Shown here: in pieces, positions 44,185 through 52,998 of the stretch | Layout: every line of letters begins with the position of its first letter | How positions within the stretch are numbered: the first letter of the stretch is position 1 | NCBI RefSeq assembly: GCF_000495795.1 | Contig: NZ_AWGD01000038.1 | Span: 1 to 64,000 of the forward strand | DNA length: 64,000 bases | Origin: Asticcacaulis sp. AC460 | Lineage (GTDB): Bacteria; Pseudomonadota; Alphaproteobacteria; Caulobacterales; Caulobacteraceae | Direction: 5' to 3' | Translations under genes and position numbers: made by a program | Notes under the pieces: model-generated | Database searches by the model: none | The model's input: only the letters and a program-made list of their open reading frames with translations | Told to the model about the DNA's origin: nothing

Positions 44185-45407
44185 CAGGCCCCGTTGGAAG
44201 GCGTGCTGTTGCAGGCGCTGACATTGCCGCTGAAAATGTCTTTCACGCGGTCGCGCATCGTCAGATAGCTTTTGTCGGTTAGGCCGCTGAGGTTGGCGGT
44301 GTAGTCGAACGTACCGCCGATGACGATGTCGTCCTGACGGCAGAACATGTAGGCGCTCTTGTTGCCGCAGCCGCCGCTGAACAGATAGTCCAGTTTGTCG
44401 GTGTTCTGCAGCACGACGAGCTGGCCGCGTATGGGTGTCAGCCCCGTGCCGGGCAGGATCTTCGCGGCTCCCAGGCCGGTGCAGTTGATAATGATATCGG
44501 CGTCGATCGCGATCAGTTCCGCCCGCGTGCGCAGTTTGCGCTTTTCGAACCGCACGCTGGCTGCGCGAAGGTCGGAGACAAGCCTCGGCAGCAGGATCGT
44601 CGGGTTGATCAGCCAGGTGGCATAGGCCTTGCCGGCGACCGTCGCCAGCTTGGCGAAGGGCAGCAAGCCGGTCTGCGCCGCCGGCACGACATCGCGTGGC
44701 ATGCCCAGCGCAAAGCCTTCGTCATCCTCGTTGGCGAGAATGTAGTTGGTGCGGTCGGCGATGCCGTAGTCGCCCTGAATCCCGAGGGCTTTGATCTGTT
44801 GAATCCGCCGGTGCGAACGTCGGACCAGATCGTGCAGGATGTCCATCTTACAGGGATGGTCGCAGTCCTGATATTCCCGCCACAGGGCCGAGGGCTCGAA
44901 CTGCCCGCCGGCGATCCACGAAGTCGTGCTTTGCGGCATGGGATTGCCGGCTGCGTCAACGTTTTCGGCCATGACGGTTACGGTCAGGTCCGGTGCCCAC
45001 CGCTTCAGCTCCGCCGCCGTCGCCAGGCCGATGACACCGGCACCGACGACGGCCACACGGGTCTGTTTGGGCGGCTTCTGGAGGCGCGTGCGCAGGGCGG
45101 TGTCGACGAAGTCCTTGACCTGGTCGGCGCAGCCCCAGGCCAGGGTAATGCCCGCGCCGCCATGGCCGTAGTTGTAGATCAGGACCTTGCGCGCCTGGAC
45201 GGTATCCGCGCCCGGGTCGATGTCGAGCTTGACGCCGCCCTTGCGGTACGGGCGCAGGCCGACCCTGCGCCATTCGGGGGCAAGGCGGTCAAAGTCCGGC
45301 GTGTTCAGCAGCGGCCCCAACGGTTGCGGGTCTGCCATGGCGCGCGACGACGCCAGCGCGGCGAATGACATGGCGCCGCCAAAGACAAGGCTTCTGCGAC
45401 TGATCAT
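44175..45407 (-). CDS. Tat-exported D-amino-acid oxidase-like flavoprotein with circularly permuted order
   Basis: A 410-residue protein. SRRSLVFGGAMSFAALASSRA is a twin-arginine signal. Blocks that are C-terminal in D-amino-acid oxidase come first: GLRPYR (Arg52, equivalent to substrate-binding Arg283 of the human enzyme) and NYGHGGAGITLAWG at 79-92. The FAD-binding VAVVGAGVIGLATA, with GxGxxG at 122-127, follows and is N-terminal in the classical enzyme. RGQLVVL and IGGTF then end the protein, where the classical enzyme would continue into the GLRPYR block. This order is a circular permutation. Predicted to oxidise D-amino acids (or a similar amine) to 2-oxo acids outside the cytoplasm. It overlaps the ThDP enzyme gene tail-to-tail by ten bases. 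Confidence 0.85.
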   Translation of the reverse strand: MISRRSLVFGGAMSFAALASSRAMADPQPLGPLLNTPDFDRLAPEWRRVGLRPYRKGGVKLDIDPGADTVQARKVLIYNYGHGGAGITLAWGCADQVKDFVDTALRTRLQKPPKQTRVAVVGAGVIGLATAAELKRWAPDLTVTVMAENVDAAGNPMPQSTTSWIAGGQFEPSALWREYQDCDHPCKMDILHDLVRRSHRRIQQIKALGIQGDYGIADRTNYILANEDDEGFALGMPRDVVPAAQTGLLPFAKLATVAGKAYATWLINPTILLPRLVSDLRAASVRFEKRKLRTRAELIAIDADIIINCTGLGAAKILPGTGLTPIRGQLVVLQNTDKLDYLFSGGCGNKSAYMFCRQDDIVIGGTFDYTANLSGLTDKSYLTMRDRVKDIFSGNVSACNSTPSNGACHP

Positions 45408-45702
45408 AATATGTGCCCCCGTCCCAAGGTTTCCTGCCGTTATACACAACCGGAGCGCAGGGTTATAGCGGCGATTTTGGCCCAGGGTAGGGCCGACGCG
45501 CCGGCTCTTGAGATTTGGTGAAATCCGTTGCAAGCGAGTCTCGCAACTTTACACTATAAATATTCCGTCGCCTGTCACATCTGATGCGGCTCTGTCATCG
45601 TACCGTCACATAGCGCCTCTAGAGCCCTTGCTAAAGGTTGGGGCTTGCGCGACATTTGCCGCAATCCGGCCGGTGATTCCCCGCTATGAAGGCGAAACGC
45701 GT
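45408..45702. other. Divergent promoter region between flavoprotein and virB2
   Basis: 295 bases without a gene, holding the promoters of both neighbours. An AT-rich CACTATAAATATTCC patch near 45551-45565 could include a -10 element for the virB operon, with TTGCAA at 45528-45533 a possible but poorly spaced -35. No clear operator was found. Confidence 0.4.
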
Positions 45703-46008
45703 ATGAAAAAGCTGATATCCCAGGTTCTCTTGGCCACCACGGCCTTTGCCGTGACGGCTGGTCATGCCGCCGCCCAGGCCGCAGGCCCCGCCGGTTCGTC
45801 GCCCATCACCGGCGCCGTCGGCTGGATCCGTGATACCCTGCTGGGCCAGCTGGCCACCATGGTCGCCGTCATCGCCGTCGCCGTGGTCGGCTTCATGATG
45901 CTGACCGGCCGCATGAACTGGCGCTACGGCGCCACCGTGATCATCGGCGTCTTCATCCTGTTCGGCGCAGCGACCATCGTCGCCGGCATTCAGGGTACGG
46001 TCGGCTAA
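45703..46008 (+). CDS. virB2: VirB2 pilin of type IV secretion system
   Basis: A 101-residue TrbC/VirB2 family pilin precursor. A signal peptide (residues 1-26, AGHAAAQ) is followed by two hydrophobic helices (MVAVIAVAVVGFMMLTG and ATVIIGVFILFGAATIVAGI) joined by a short polar loop RMNWRYG, the classic pilin layout. GAAGG lies about ten bases before the ATG. First gene of the operon; virB3 begins two bases after the stop. Confidence 0.9.
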   Translation: MKKLISQVLLATTAFAVTAGHAAAQAAGPAGSSPITGAVGWIRDTLLGQLATMVAVIAVAVVGFMMLTGRMNWRYGATVIIGVFILFGAATIVAGIQGTVG

Positions 46009-46009
46009 G

Positions 46010-46294
46010 GTGGCCGAACTCATCAAATCCACGGTGTTCAAGGCGCTGACCCAGCCGCAGATGTTCGCCGGGGTGACATACTCGTATTTCATCATCAATG
46101 GCGTCGTCACCACCGAGGCCTTCCTGATCACCCGCTCGTTCTGGGCTCTGGCCGTCGCTCTGGTGGTTCACGCCGTCGGTTACCTGGCATGCCTGCGCGA
46201 ACCGCGCGTCTTCGACCTGTGGCTGACCAAGGTGTCGCGCTGCCCGCGCGTGCGCAACTTCCGCCACTGGCGCTGCAACTCCTACCGACCGTAA
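46010..46294 (+). CDS. virB3: VirB3 inner-membrane protein
   Basis: A 94-residue VirB3 homologue with the family's N-terminal KALTQPQMFAGV and a hydrophobic hairpin, ending in a REPRVFDLW segment typical of VirB3. Start is GTG, one base after the virB2 stop codon, implying translational coupling. It assembles with VirB4 at the inner membrane. Confidence 0.9.
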   Translation: MAELIKSTVFKALTQPQMFAGVTYSYFIINGVVTTEAFLITRSFWALAVALVVHAVGYLACLREPRVFDLWLTKVSRCPRVRNFRHWRCNSYRP

Positions 46295-46302
46295 TTATAC
46301 CC

Positions 46303-48732
46303 ATGGCCGACGCGCCCAAACCTTTCAGTGGCTTTGCCGGCTGGTTCAAAAACGAACAGCGCGTCGGCGAACGTCTGCCCTATGACCGGCTGCTCGACGA
46401 CCGCACCATCGTGCTGCGCGATGGCTCGCTGATGCAGTCCATCTATCTCGAGGGCTTCGCCTTCGAGACGGCCGACACCGAGGAAGTCAACCACCGCCAG
46501 ATCGTCCGCGCCGCCGCGCTGCGCGCCGTCGGATCGTCGCGCTTCGTGCTGTACCACCACATTATCCGCAGGCGCGTCAGCGTCACCATGCCGGCGTCCT
46601 ATGACGATCCGGTGTGCGGCCATATCCAGCAGCAGTGGCAGGACAAGCTGAAGTCGCGCCAGTTGTTCGTCAACGACCTGTTCATCACCATCGTTCGCCG
46701 CAATCCCAAGGGCAAGGTCGGCTTTGCCGACAGCCTGGCGGGTCTTTTAGGCAAGGGCGTCGGCGAGAATGCGCGCCAGGCGGCCCTGGCCAGCACCCAC
46801 AAGGAGCTGCAGGCGGCGACCGAAGCCCTGATGGCGGCGCTGCAGGCCTATGGCCCGCGGCCCCTGGGTGGCTACGACACCGCCAATGGCCGCTGTTCCG
46901 AACCGTTGGAACTGCTGTCGTGCCTGTACAATGGCGAGATGCGGCCGGTGCTGAAGCCGGTGTCGGACGTCGGCCACTATATCCCCTATCGTCGGGTGTC
47001 GTTCGGCCTGGAGGCCATGGAGCAGTCCAGCCTGGGCGACGGCAAGGACTTTTCGGCGATTATGAGCCTGAAGGACTATCCGCCGCATGCCACGCCGGGC
47101 ATGTGCGACTCGATCCTGCGCCTGCCGTTCGAAATGACCCTGACGGAGAGCTTCGCCTTCGTCGACCGCCAGATCGGCATGGAGCGCATCAACCTGGCCC
47201 TGCGCCGGATGCGCGCCGCCGACGAAGAGGCCATGTCGCTGCGCCAGGGCCTGATGTCGGCCAAGGACGACCTGGCGACCGGCAATTTCGCCCTGGGTGA
47301 GCACCACTTGAGCCTGCTGGTCCGCGCCAAGTCGCTGGCCGAGCTGGATCCGGCGTCGGCGCAATGCCTGGCGGCCCTGGCTGATCTCGGTGCCGTGGCG
47401 GTGCGCGAGGACGTCAACCTGGAACCGGCCTTCTGGGCCCAGTTCCCCGGGAACGAAGCCTATATCGCCCGCAAGGCGCTGATCTCGACCGGCGCCTATG
47501 CCTCCTTCGCCTCGCTGCACGGTTTTCCGATCGGCCAGCCCGAGGGCAACCACTGGGGCCAGGCGGTCAGCGTCTTTGAGACCTCATCGGGCACGCCCTA
47601 CTATTTCAACTTCCATAAGGCGGACCTCGGCAATTTCACCGTCATCGGGCCGTCGGGCTCGGGCAAGACGGTGGTGCTGAACTTCCTGGCCGCCCAGGCC
47701 CAGAAGTTCAAACCGCGCACCTTCCTGTTCGACAAGGACCGCGGCGCCGAAATCTTCATCCGTGCGGTCGGCGGCCACTACGCTACCCTGCGTCCGGGCG
47801 AGCCGACCGGCTTCAATCCGCTGCAACTGGCCGATAACCCGGGCAACCGGGCCTTCCTGCGCGCCCTGATCGCGCAACTGCTGGCGCGGCCGGAACTGCC
47901 GCTGAACTCGGAAGAAGAGGCCATCATCACCGAGGCGGTCGACGCCAATTTCGAGCAGGACCCGAAGTACCGCCGACTGCGTTATTTCCGCGAACTGCTG
48001 GGTGGTGTGCGCCGGCCGACGCATGGTGACCTGGCCGCACGGCTGAACCCGTGGGTCGGGGAGGGCGAACACGCCTGGCTGTTCGACAACGAAAACGACC
48101 TGCTGGACATGGAGGCCCGGACCCTGGGCTTCGACATGACCCTGCTGCTGAACGAACCGGTCCTTCGCACGCCGTGCATGATGTACCTGTTCCAGCGCGT
48201 CGAGGAACGCCTCGACGGCCAGCCGACCATGATCGTCATCGACGAGGGCTGGAAGGCGCTGGACGACGAGATCTTCGCCGCCGCCATCCGCAACTGGATG
48301 AAGACCCTGCGTAAGCGCAACGCCATACTGGGTTTCGGCACCCAGTCGGCGCGCGACGCCCTGGACAGCCGGATTTCGACCGCCATCATCGAACAGGCGG
48401 CGACCCAGATCTTCATGCCCAATCCGCGCGCCCAGGCCGAGGACTATTGTGACGGCTTCGGCCTGACCCTGCACGAACTGGACCTGATCCGGGCCATCCC
48501 GGCCCATTCGCGCGCCTTCCTGGTCAAGCACGGCAATCACAGTGTCGTCGCGCGGCTGGACCTGTCGTCCATGCCCGATGTGTTGACCGTGCTGTCGGGC
48601 CGCGAAAGCACGGTGCGCCAGCTCGACGAACTGCGGGCGCAGTATGGCGACGACCCGCACGACTGGTGGCAACCCCTGATCGGTACGCCGTATCCGGAGA
48701 GCGCGACACCGAGAAAGCGGGGCCGGGCATGA
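46303..48732 (+). CDS. virB4: VirB4 ATPase
   Basis: An 809-residue ATPase that powers pilus assembly and substrate transfer on the cytoplasmic face. The Walker A motif is GPSGSGKT (residues 449-456), Walker B is MIVIDEGW with Asp647/Glu648, and the FGTQSARDAL and AATQIFMPN motifs follow. Full family length. ATG at 46303 lies nine bases after virB3 but no ribosome site is clear, so translation may depend on coupling. It overlaps virB6 by ATGA. Confidence 0.95.
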   Translation: MADAPKPFSGFAGWFKNEQRVGERLPYDRLLDDRTIVLRDGSLMQSIYLEGFAFETADTEEVNHRQIVRAAALRAVGSSRFVLYHHIIRRRVSVTMPASYDDPVCGHIQQQWQDKLKSRQLFVNDLFITIVRRNPKGKVGFADSLAGLLGKGVGENARQAALASTHKELQAATEALMAALQAYGPRPLGGYDTANGRCSEPLELLSCLYNGEMRPVLKPVSDVGHYIPYRRVSFGLEAMEQSSLGDGKDFSAIMSLKDYPPHATPGMCDSILRLPFEMTLTESFAFVDRQIGMERINLALRRMRAADEEAMSLRQGLMSAKDDLATGNFALGEHHLSLLVRAKSLAELDPASAQCLAALADLGAVAVREDVNLEPAFWAQFPGNEAYIARKALISTGAYASFASLHGFPIGQPEGNHWGQAVSVFETSSGTPYYFNFHKADLGNFTVIGPSGSGKTVVLNFLAAQAQKFKPRTFLFDKDRGAEIFIRAVGGHYATLRPGEPTGFNPLQLADNPGNRAFLRALIAQLLARPELPLNSEEEAIITEAVDANFEQDPKYRRLRYFRELLGGVRRPTHGDLAARLNPWVGEGEHAWLFDNENDLLDMEARTLGFDMTLLLNEPVLRTPCMMYLFQRVEERLDGQPTMIVIDEGWKALDDEIFAAAIRNWMKTLRKRNAILGFGTQSARDALDSRISTAIIEQAATQIFMPNPRAQAEDYCDGFGLTLHELDLIRAIPAHSRAFLVKHGNHSVVARLDLSSMPDVLTVLSGRESTVRQLDELRAQYGDDPHDWWQPLIGTPYPESATPRKRGRA

Positions 48733-50006
48733 TGCTGCAAGCGGGCGCCTGCCGCCAGATCACCCTGGTCGGTGAAACCTCGGTCTCCGGTTCGCTGGCG
48801 GCCATGGACTGCCACATCAATGCGGCGGTGAAGGTCGGCTACGACCGCCTGTTCGGCGCCGGCGGCGCCTTCGGCTATGCCCTGACCACGATGCTGGTCA
48901 TCTATGTCGCCATCATCGCCTATGGTTTCCTGACCGGGCGGACGCAGCTGACGGTCACCATGATGTCGCCGCGCATCATAACCATGGTCCTGGTCCTGAC
49001 CTTCGTCACCATGTGGCCGGCCTATCACGCCGTCTTTTACGGCCTGTTCATGGGCGGTCCCGATGAGGTCGCCGCCGCGCTTTTGGGGCACAAGGGCAGT
49101 GCAGTGATGAACTTCGCCCAGAACCTGGACGGCCTGTTCGTGCGCTTTGCCCATATCGCGCGAACGCTCGACGGTCCGTCGACCGTGGCGACCACGACGG
49201 CGCAGCAGCCGGAACTGGTAGCCGCCCTGATCCAGTCCAAGTCCATGCCGGTGACCCTGTTCTGGCTGAGCGGCCTGTTCTTGCTATGCTCGACGCTCGG
49301 CGTGCTGATCCTGACGCGGTTGACGCTTTACCTGCTGCTGATCCTGGGGCCGATCTTCATCGTCCTGGCCCTGTTCCCGCAGACGCGCGGCCTGTTCAAC
49401 GGCTGGATCCGCACTACGCTGATCTTTGCCTTGGCGCCGCTTTTGACCGTTCTGGGTGGCACGGCCGCGCTGATGCTGTTCGTGCCGCTGATCGACGCGA
49501 TCGCCGAGGATCCGCAACGGGCCGTGCAGGCTGTCCAGCCCATGGTTATCCTGTTCATGGGCTCGCTGATCTATTCTGCCTTCCTGTTCACCCTGATGTG
49601 GGTGGCGGGTTCACTGGTCCGCGACTGGCAGGCGGCGCTGCGCGATACGCCGAACGTCCGTGGCAACCCGCAACCGGCCCCGGCGGCGCCGTCGCAACAG
49701 GTCGCCATGTTCGCCGATGCCTCCGGCCGCAGCGTCAACGACGCCTATCTCCGCACCGAACCCCTGATCACCGCCGTCACCCGCGACGGCGCCGGTGGCG
49801 GCGGGCAGGGCGGCGCGGCGTCCGCCAATACCCGCTCCGAAGGACTGGGCCTGTACGATCCGCAGGCCCGTTCGACCTCGGGCGACCGTTTCACCCGCGT
49901 CCAGGGCCTGGGCCAGCGGTTTCGCGACCGCACCTCGCCCACCGGCACGCCGCCTGCCGCCAGCCGTGCGGCGCCGTCCCCTTCTCCTGGCCGCCAGGAG
50001 CCGTAA
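48729..50006 (+). CDS. virB6: VirB6-type inner-membrane channel protein
   Basis: A 425-residue TrbL/VirB6 family protein. Six or so hydrophobic segments lie between residues 50 and 325, including FWLSGLFLLCSTLGVL and LYLLLILGPIFIVLALFP, the latter typical of VirB6. The final 95 residues are a Pro/Gly/Ala/Ser-rich tail, absent from short VirB6 proteins. The ATGA overlap with virB4 sets the start. In most operons virB8 would follow; here virB9 starts three bases after the stop. Confidence 0.88.
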   Translation: MMLQAGACRQITLVGETSVSGSLAAMDCHINAAVKVGYDRLFGAGGAFGYALTTMLVIYVAIIAYGFLTGRTQLTVTMMSPRIITMVLVLTFVTMWPAYHAVFYGLFMGGPDEVAAALLGHKGSAVMNFAQNLDGLFVRFAHIARTLDGPSTVATTTAQQPELVAALIQSKSMPVTLFWLSGLFLLCSTLGVLILTRLTLYLLLILGPIFIVLALFPQTRGLFNGWIRTTLIFALAPLLTVLGGTAALMLFVPLIDAIAEDPQRAVQAVQPMVILFMGSLIYSAFLFTLMWVAGSLVRDWQAALRDTPNVRGNPQPAPAAPSQQVAMFADASGRSVNDAYLRTEPLITAVTRDGAGGGGQGGAASANTRSEGLGLYDPQARSTSGDRFTRVQGLGQRFRDRTSPTGTPPAASRAAPSPSPGRQEP

Positions 50007-50008
50007 AC

Positions 50009-50785
50009 ATGATCAAACGTCTCTCTTTATCTTTGCTGATGCTCTTCGCGGCCTGCGGTGCTTATGCCCAGGACGCGGATGAAGACGACATCCGCCTGAC
50101 CACCATCCCCTATGACGCCGGCGCGATCATCGCCCTGGAAGGCTGCCTCAACTTCCAGACCATGATCTCGTTCGAGAACGGCGAACTGGTCGAGAACGTC
50201 GGTCTGGGCGACGCCGGCCAATGGCAGGTCACGCCGAACAAGAAGGGCAACCTGCTGTTCGTCAAACCGATCGTCGGCAATGCCTTTTCCAACATGTCGA
50301 TCGTCACCAATCGTCGCAGCTATAATTTCGAGTTGAGCATGGCGCCGTCCGGCGATTGTTCGCGCGGCCGCGTCGTCTACGACCTGCGCTTCCTGTATCC
50401 GCCGACGGCAGCACCCGTCGCCGGCCAGCCCGCCAAGCCGGTCGATCCCAATGCCTTCCTGCCGATTCCGGAAAAGCGCAACACCGCCTATACCTATTCC
50501 GGTTCGGTCGGGCTGGTGCCGATCCGCATCTTCGACGACGGTGTTTCGACCTATCTGCGCTGGCCCGCAGGCGCCGAGACCCCGGCCGTCTACGCGCTCA
50601 ATGCCGACAATAGCGAGAGCCTGATCAACTACGCCACGCGTGGCGATTACATGGTCGTCGAACAGGTGGCGCGCGGCTTCGTCCTGCGCCAGGCTGACCA
50701 GAAGACGATTCTGTATAACGACGCCTACCGTGTCGAAGGCCTGGACGCCCTGTCGCCCCAGCCGCGCCCCAAGGGAGGCAACTGA
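50009..50785 (+). CDS. virB9: VirB9 outer-membrane core protein
   Basis: A 258-residue VirB9/CagX/TrbG-type protein. The signal peptide ends GAYAQD. The N-terminal domain has a FENGELVENVGLGD block and the C-terminal domain YTYSGSVGLVPIRIFDDG.STYLRWP, the family signature. AGGAG sits eight bases before the ATG. With VirB10 it forms the outer core; the VirB7 lipoprotein that normally binds it is not recognisable nearby, although the signal region AACGAYA contains a cysteine. Confidence 0.92.
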   Translation: MIKRLSLSLLMLFAACGAYAQDADEDDIRLTTIPYDAGAIIALEGCLNFQTMISFENGELVENVGLGDAGQWQVTPNKKGNLLFVKPIVGNAFSNMSIVTNRRSYNFELSMAPSGDCSRGRVVYDLRFLYPPTAAPVAGQPAKPVDPNAFLPIPEKRNTAYTYSGSVGLVPIRIFDDGVSTYLRWPAGAETPAVYALNADNSESLINYATRGDYMVVEQVARGFVLRQADQKTILYNDAYRVEGLDALSPQPRPKGGN

Positions 50786-51873
50786 TGGCCCGCAATCCCC
50801 TGCCTGCCGGCAACGACCCGCGCCTGAACCTGCCCGAGAGCGAGCTGGAAGCTGCCTCCAACAACGCCCTGCCACAGGTCGCCAAGAAGGGCACCATGGG
50901 CGATCAGATCGGTCTGGCCGCCGGCATTATCGGCGCCGTCGGCCTGGGCGTGGTCGCCATGTTGAGCATCCGCAACCAGCCGGCGCCGCAGCAGCCACCA
51001 CCCCCGGTCCAAGCGCAGCAGCCGGCTTCGACCCTGCCGCCGATAGATCCCAGCGCCAATCCGCCGATCGACGAGCCTCAGCCGCAACCCTCCTTCGTCC
51101 AGCCCATGCCACCCGGCAACCAGCAGCCACCCGCGACCGTGGCGTCGGTGGATCCGTCCGCCGCCCGCGCGCCCGCGATGATCGTCGACAATTCCCAGCC
51201 GCCCACGGCCGCCCAGGCCGCCGCGGCACCGGCAACCGGGGGGGCGGCGCCAGCGGCTTTGAACGCGAACCAGCAGTTCCTGGCCTCGGTCAATGGCGAG
51301 GTCAGCCAGCGCGCCTGGCGTATCGGCGATCCGTCCAAGGTCGTGCCCCAGGGCGCGGTCATTCCGGCCGTGCTGGAGACGGCGATCAATTCCGACCTGC
51401 CGGGCTATACCCGCGCCGTCGTGTCGCGCGATATTCGCAGCTTTGACGGCACCACCATCCTGATCCCCAAGGGCTCGCGCCTGATCGGCCAGTACAAGAG
51501 CGGCCTGACCAGCGGCGAGACTCGCGCCTTCATCATCTGGAACCGGCTGATCCGGCCGGACGGCCTGTCGATCCAGCTGGCCTCGCCGGCGACCGACGAC
51601 CTGGGCCAGGCCGGCATGTCGGGCCGTGTCGACAGCCATTTCGCCAAGCGCTTCGGCTCGGCCATGCTGCTTTCGGTGGTCAACGGCCTGTCCAACGTGA
51701 TGTCGGGCAAGAACAGTTCGACCATCGTCATCGGTTCGTCGTCGGGGGCTACTGGCATGATCGGCGAAGCCCTGTCGAACGACATGAAGATCCCGCCGAC
51801 CATCAAGGTGCCGCAGGGCGCCACGATTCAGGTCTTCGCCGCGCGCGATCTCGACTTCAACCTGGGTCAGTAG
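50785..51873 (+). CDS. virB10: VirB10 energy-sensing core protein
   Basis: A 362-residue TrbI/VirB10 protein. A single membrane anchor lies at residues about 42-62 (IGLAAGIIGAVGLGVVAML), followed by a proline-rich periplasmic stretch (70-165) and the C-terminal beta-barrel domain with GAVIPAVLETAINSDLPG, LIPKGSRLIGQY, and the antenna-type GSAMLLSVVNGLSN. It overlaps virB9 as TGATG. It spans both membranes and gates the channel. Confidence 0.94.
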   Translation: MARNPLPAGNDPRLNLPESELEAASNNALPQVAKKGTMGDQIGLAAGIIGAVGLGVVAMLSIRNQPAPQQPPPPVQAQQPASTLPPIDPSANPPIDEPQPQPSFVQPMPPGNQQPPATVASVDPSAARAPAMIVDNSQPPTAAQAAAAPATGGAAPAALNANQQFLASVNGEVSQRAWRIGDPSKVVPQGAVIPAVLETAINSDLPGYTRAVVSRDIRSFDGTTILIPKGSRLIGQYKSGLTSGETRAFIIWNRLIRPDGLSIQLASPATDDLGQAGMSGRVDSHFAKRFGSAMLLSVVNGLSNVMSGKNSSTIVIGSSSGATGMIGEALSNDMKIPPTIKVPQGATIQVFAARDLDFNLGQ

Positions 51874-51874
51874 G

Positions 51875-52855
51875 ATGGCCAACGCCGATACCGTGATCCC
51901 GCTGGACGGTGTGTATCTGCGCACCTACCTCAAGCCGTTCGCGGAGTTCCTCGAACGCGACGAGGTCACGGAAATCCTGGTCAACAAGCCGGGCGAGGTG
52001 TGGATCGAAGCGTCGGGCCAGCCCGCCATGCAGCGCATCGAGTTGCCCGAGGTCGACGACATCCTGTTGTCGCGCCTGGCCGCCCAGATCGCCCGTATGG
52101 CGCACCAGGGCATCAACCGCGAGAACCCGCTTCTGGCCGCCAGCCTGCCCAGCGGCGAGCGCGTGCAACTGGTTGGCCCGCCAGCGGCGAAGCACTGGGC
52201 CCTGGCCATCCGCCGCCACCGCATGGTCGATATGAGCCTGGACGACTATGATCGCGGCCCCATTCCCGACCTGTCGGGCAAGACGAAACGCGACGACCTG
52301 GCCTTTGCCCGCAAGGAACCGGTGAAGTTCCTGAAAGAGGCTGTGGCGGCGCGCAAGACCATCCTGATTTCGGGGGGCACCTCGTCCGGCAAGACCACCT
52401 TTTTGAATGCCATGCTGAAGGCCATTCCGGCGCATGAACGCATCATCCTGGTCGAGGATACGCCGGAAATCGTCGATAACCACGCCAATTCGCTCCGCCT
52501 GGTCGCGGTCAAGGGCGATATGGGCGAGGCCCGGCTGACCATCAATGACCTGCTGCAGGCGTCCCTGCGCCTGCGCCCGGACCGGATCATCGTCGGCGAA
52601 ATCCGTGGCGAAGAAGCCAATACCTTCCTGCGCGCGATCAATACCGGTCACCCGGGATCGTTCACCACCTGCCACGCCAATACCCCTAAGGGGGCTCTGG
52701 AGCAGGTGGCACTGATGGTCTTGCAGTCGGGGACGCAACTGACGCGCAGCGAGACCCTGGCCTATGCCAGATCGCTGATCGATGTGGTGGTGCAATTGAC
52801 CCGGCACGGCGGCGAGCGGCTGGTCAGCGATATCTACCTGCCGACGGCGGAGTAG
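51875..52855 (+). CDS. virB11: VirB11 hexameric ATPase
   Basis: A 326-residue traffic ATPase of the secretion superfamily. The Walker A motif is GGTSSGKT at 167-174, followed by the Asp box LVEDTPE, Walker B LRLRPDRIIVGEIRG and the His box TGHPGSFTTCHANTP. ATG at 51875 is one base after the virB10 stop. Last gene of the operon; no coupling protein or relaxase gene follows, so the transferred substrate is not evident. Confidence 0.95.
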   Translation: MANADTVIPLDGVYLRTYLKPFAEFLERDEVTEILVNKPGEVWIEASGQPAMQRIELPEVDDILLSRLAAQIARMAHQGINRENPLLAASLPSGERVQLVGPPAAKHWALAIRRHRMVDMSLDDYDRGPIPDLSGKTKRDDLAFARKEPVKFLKEAVAARKTILISGGTSSGKTTFLNAMLKAIPAHERIILVEDTPEIVDNHANSLRLVAVKGDMGEARLTINDLLQASLRLRPDRIIVGEIRGEEANTFLRAINTGHPGSFTTCHANTPKGALEQVALMVLQSGTQLTRSETLAYARSLIDVVVQLTRHGGERLVSDIYLPTAE

Positions 52856-52998
52856 GCCCTGGGGCGGCCACAAATACAATAGATATTCCAAATGTCACAA
52901 TTCGGGAAAACTATGTCCCGTGTGACATGTTCGGCCGAAAGTTCCGCCGCAATGGCTTGATATCCCGGAGACTTCTGTCAATCCGGGGATTTTCGACC

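Noticed and set aside
45703-52855. The virB operon as a conjugative plasmid or integrative element
   Set aside because: No relaxase, coupling protein, origin of transfer or integrase is visible, and composition matches the chromosome-like flanks.
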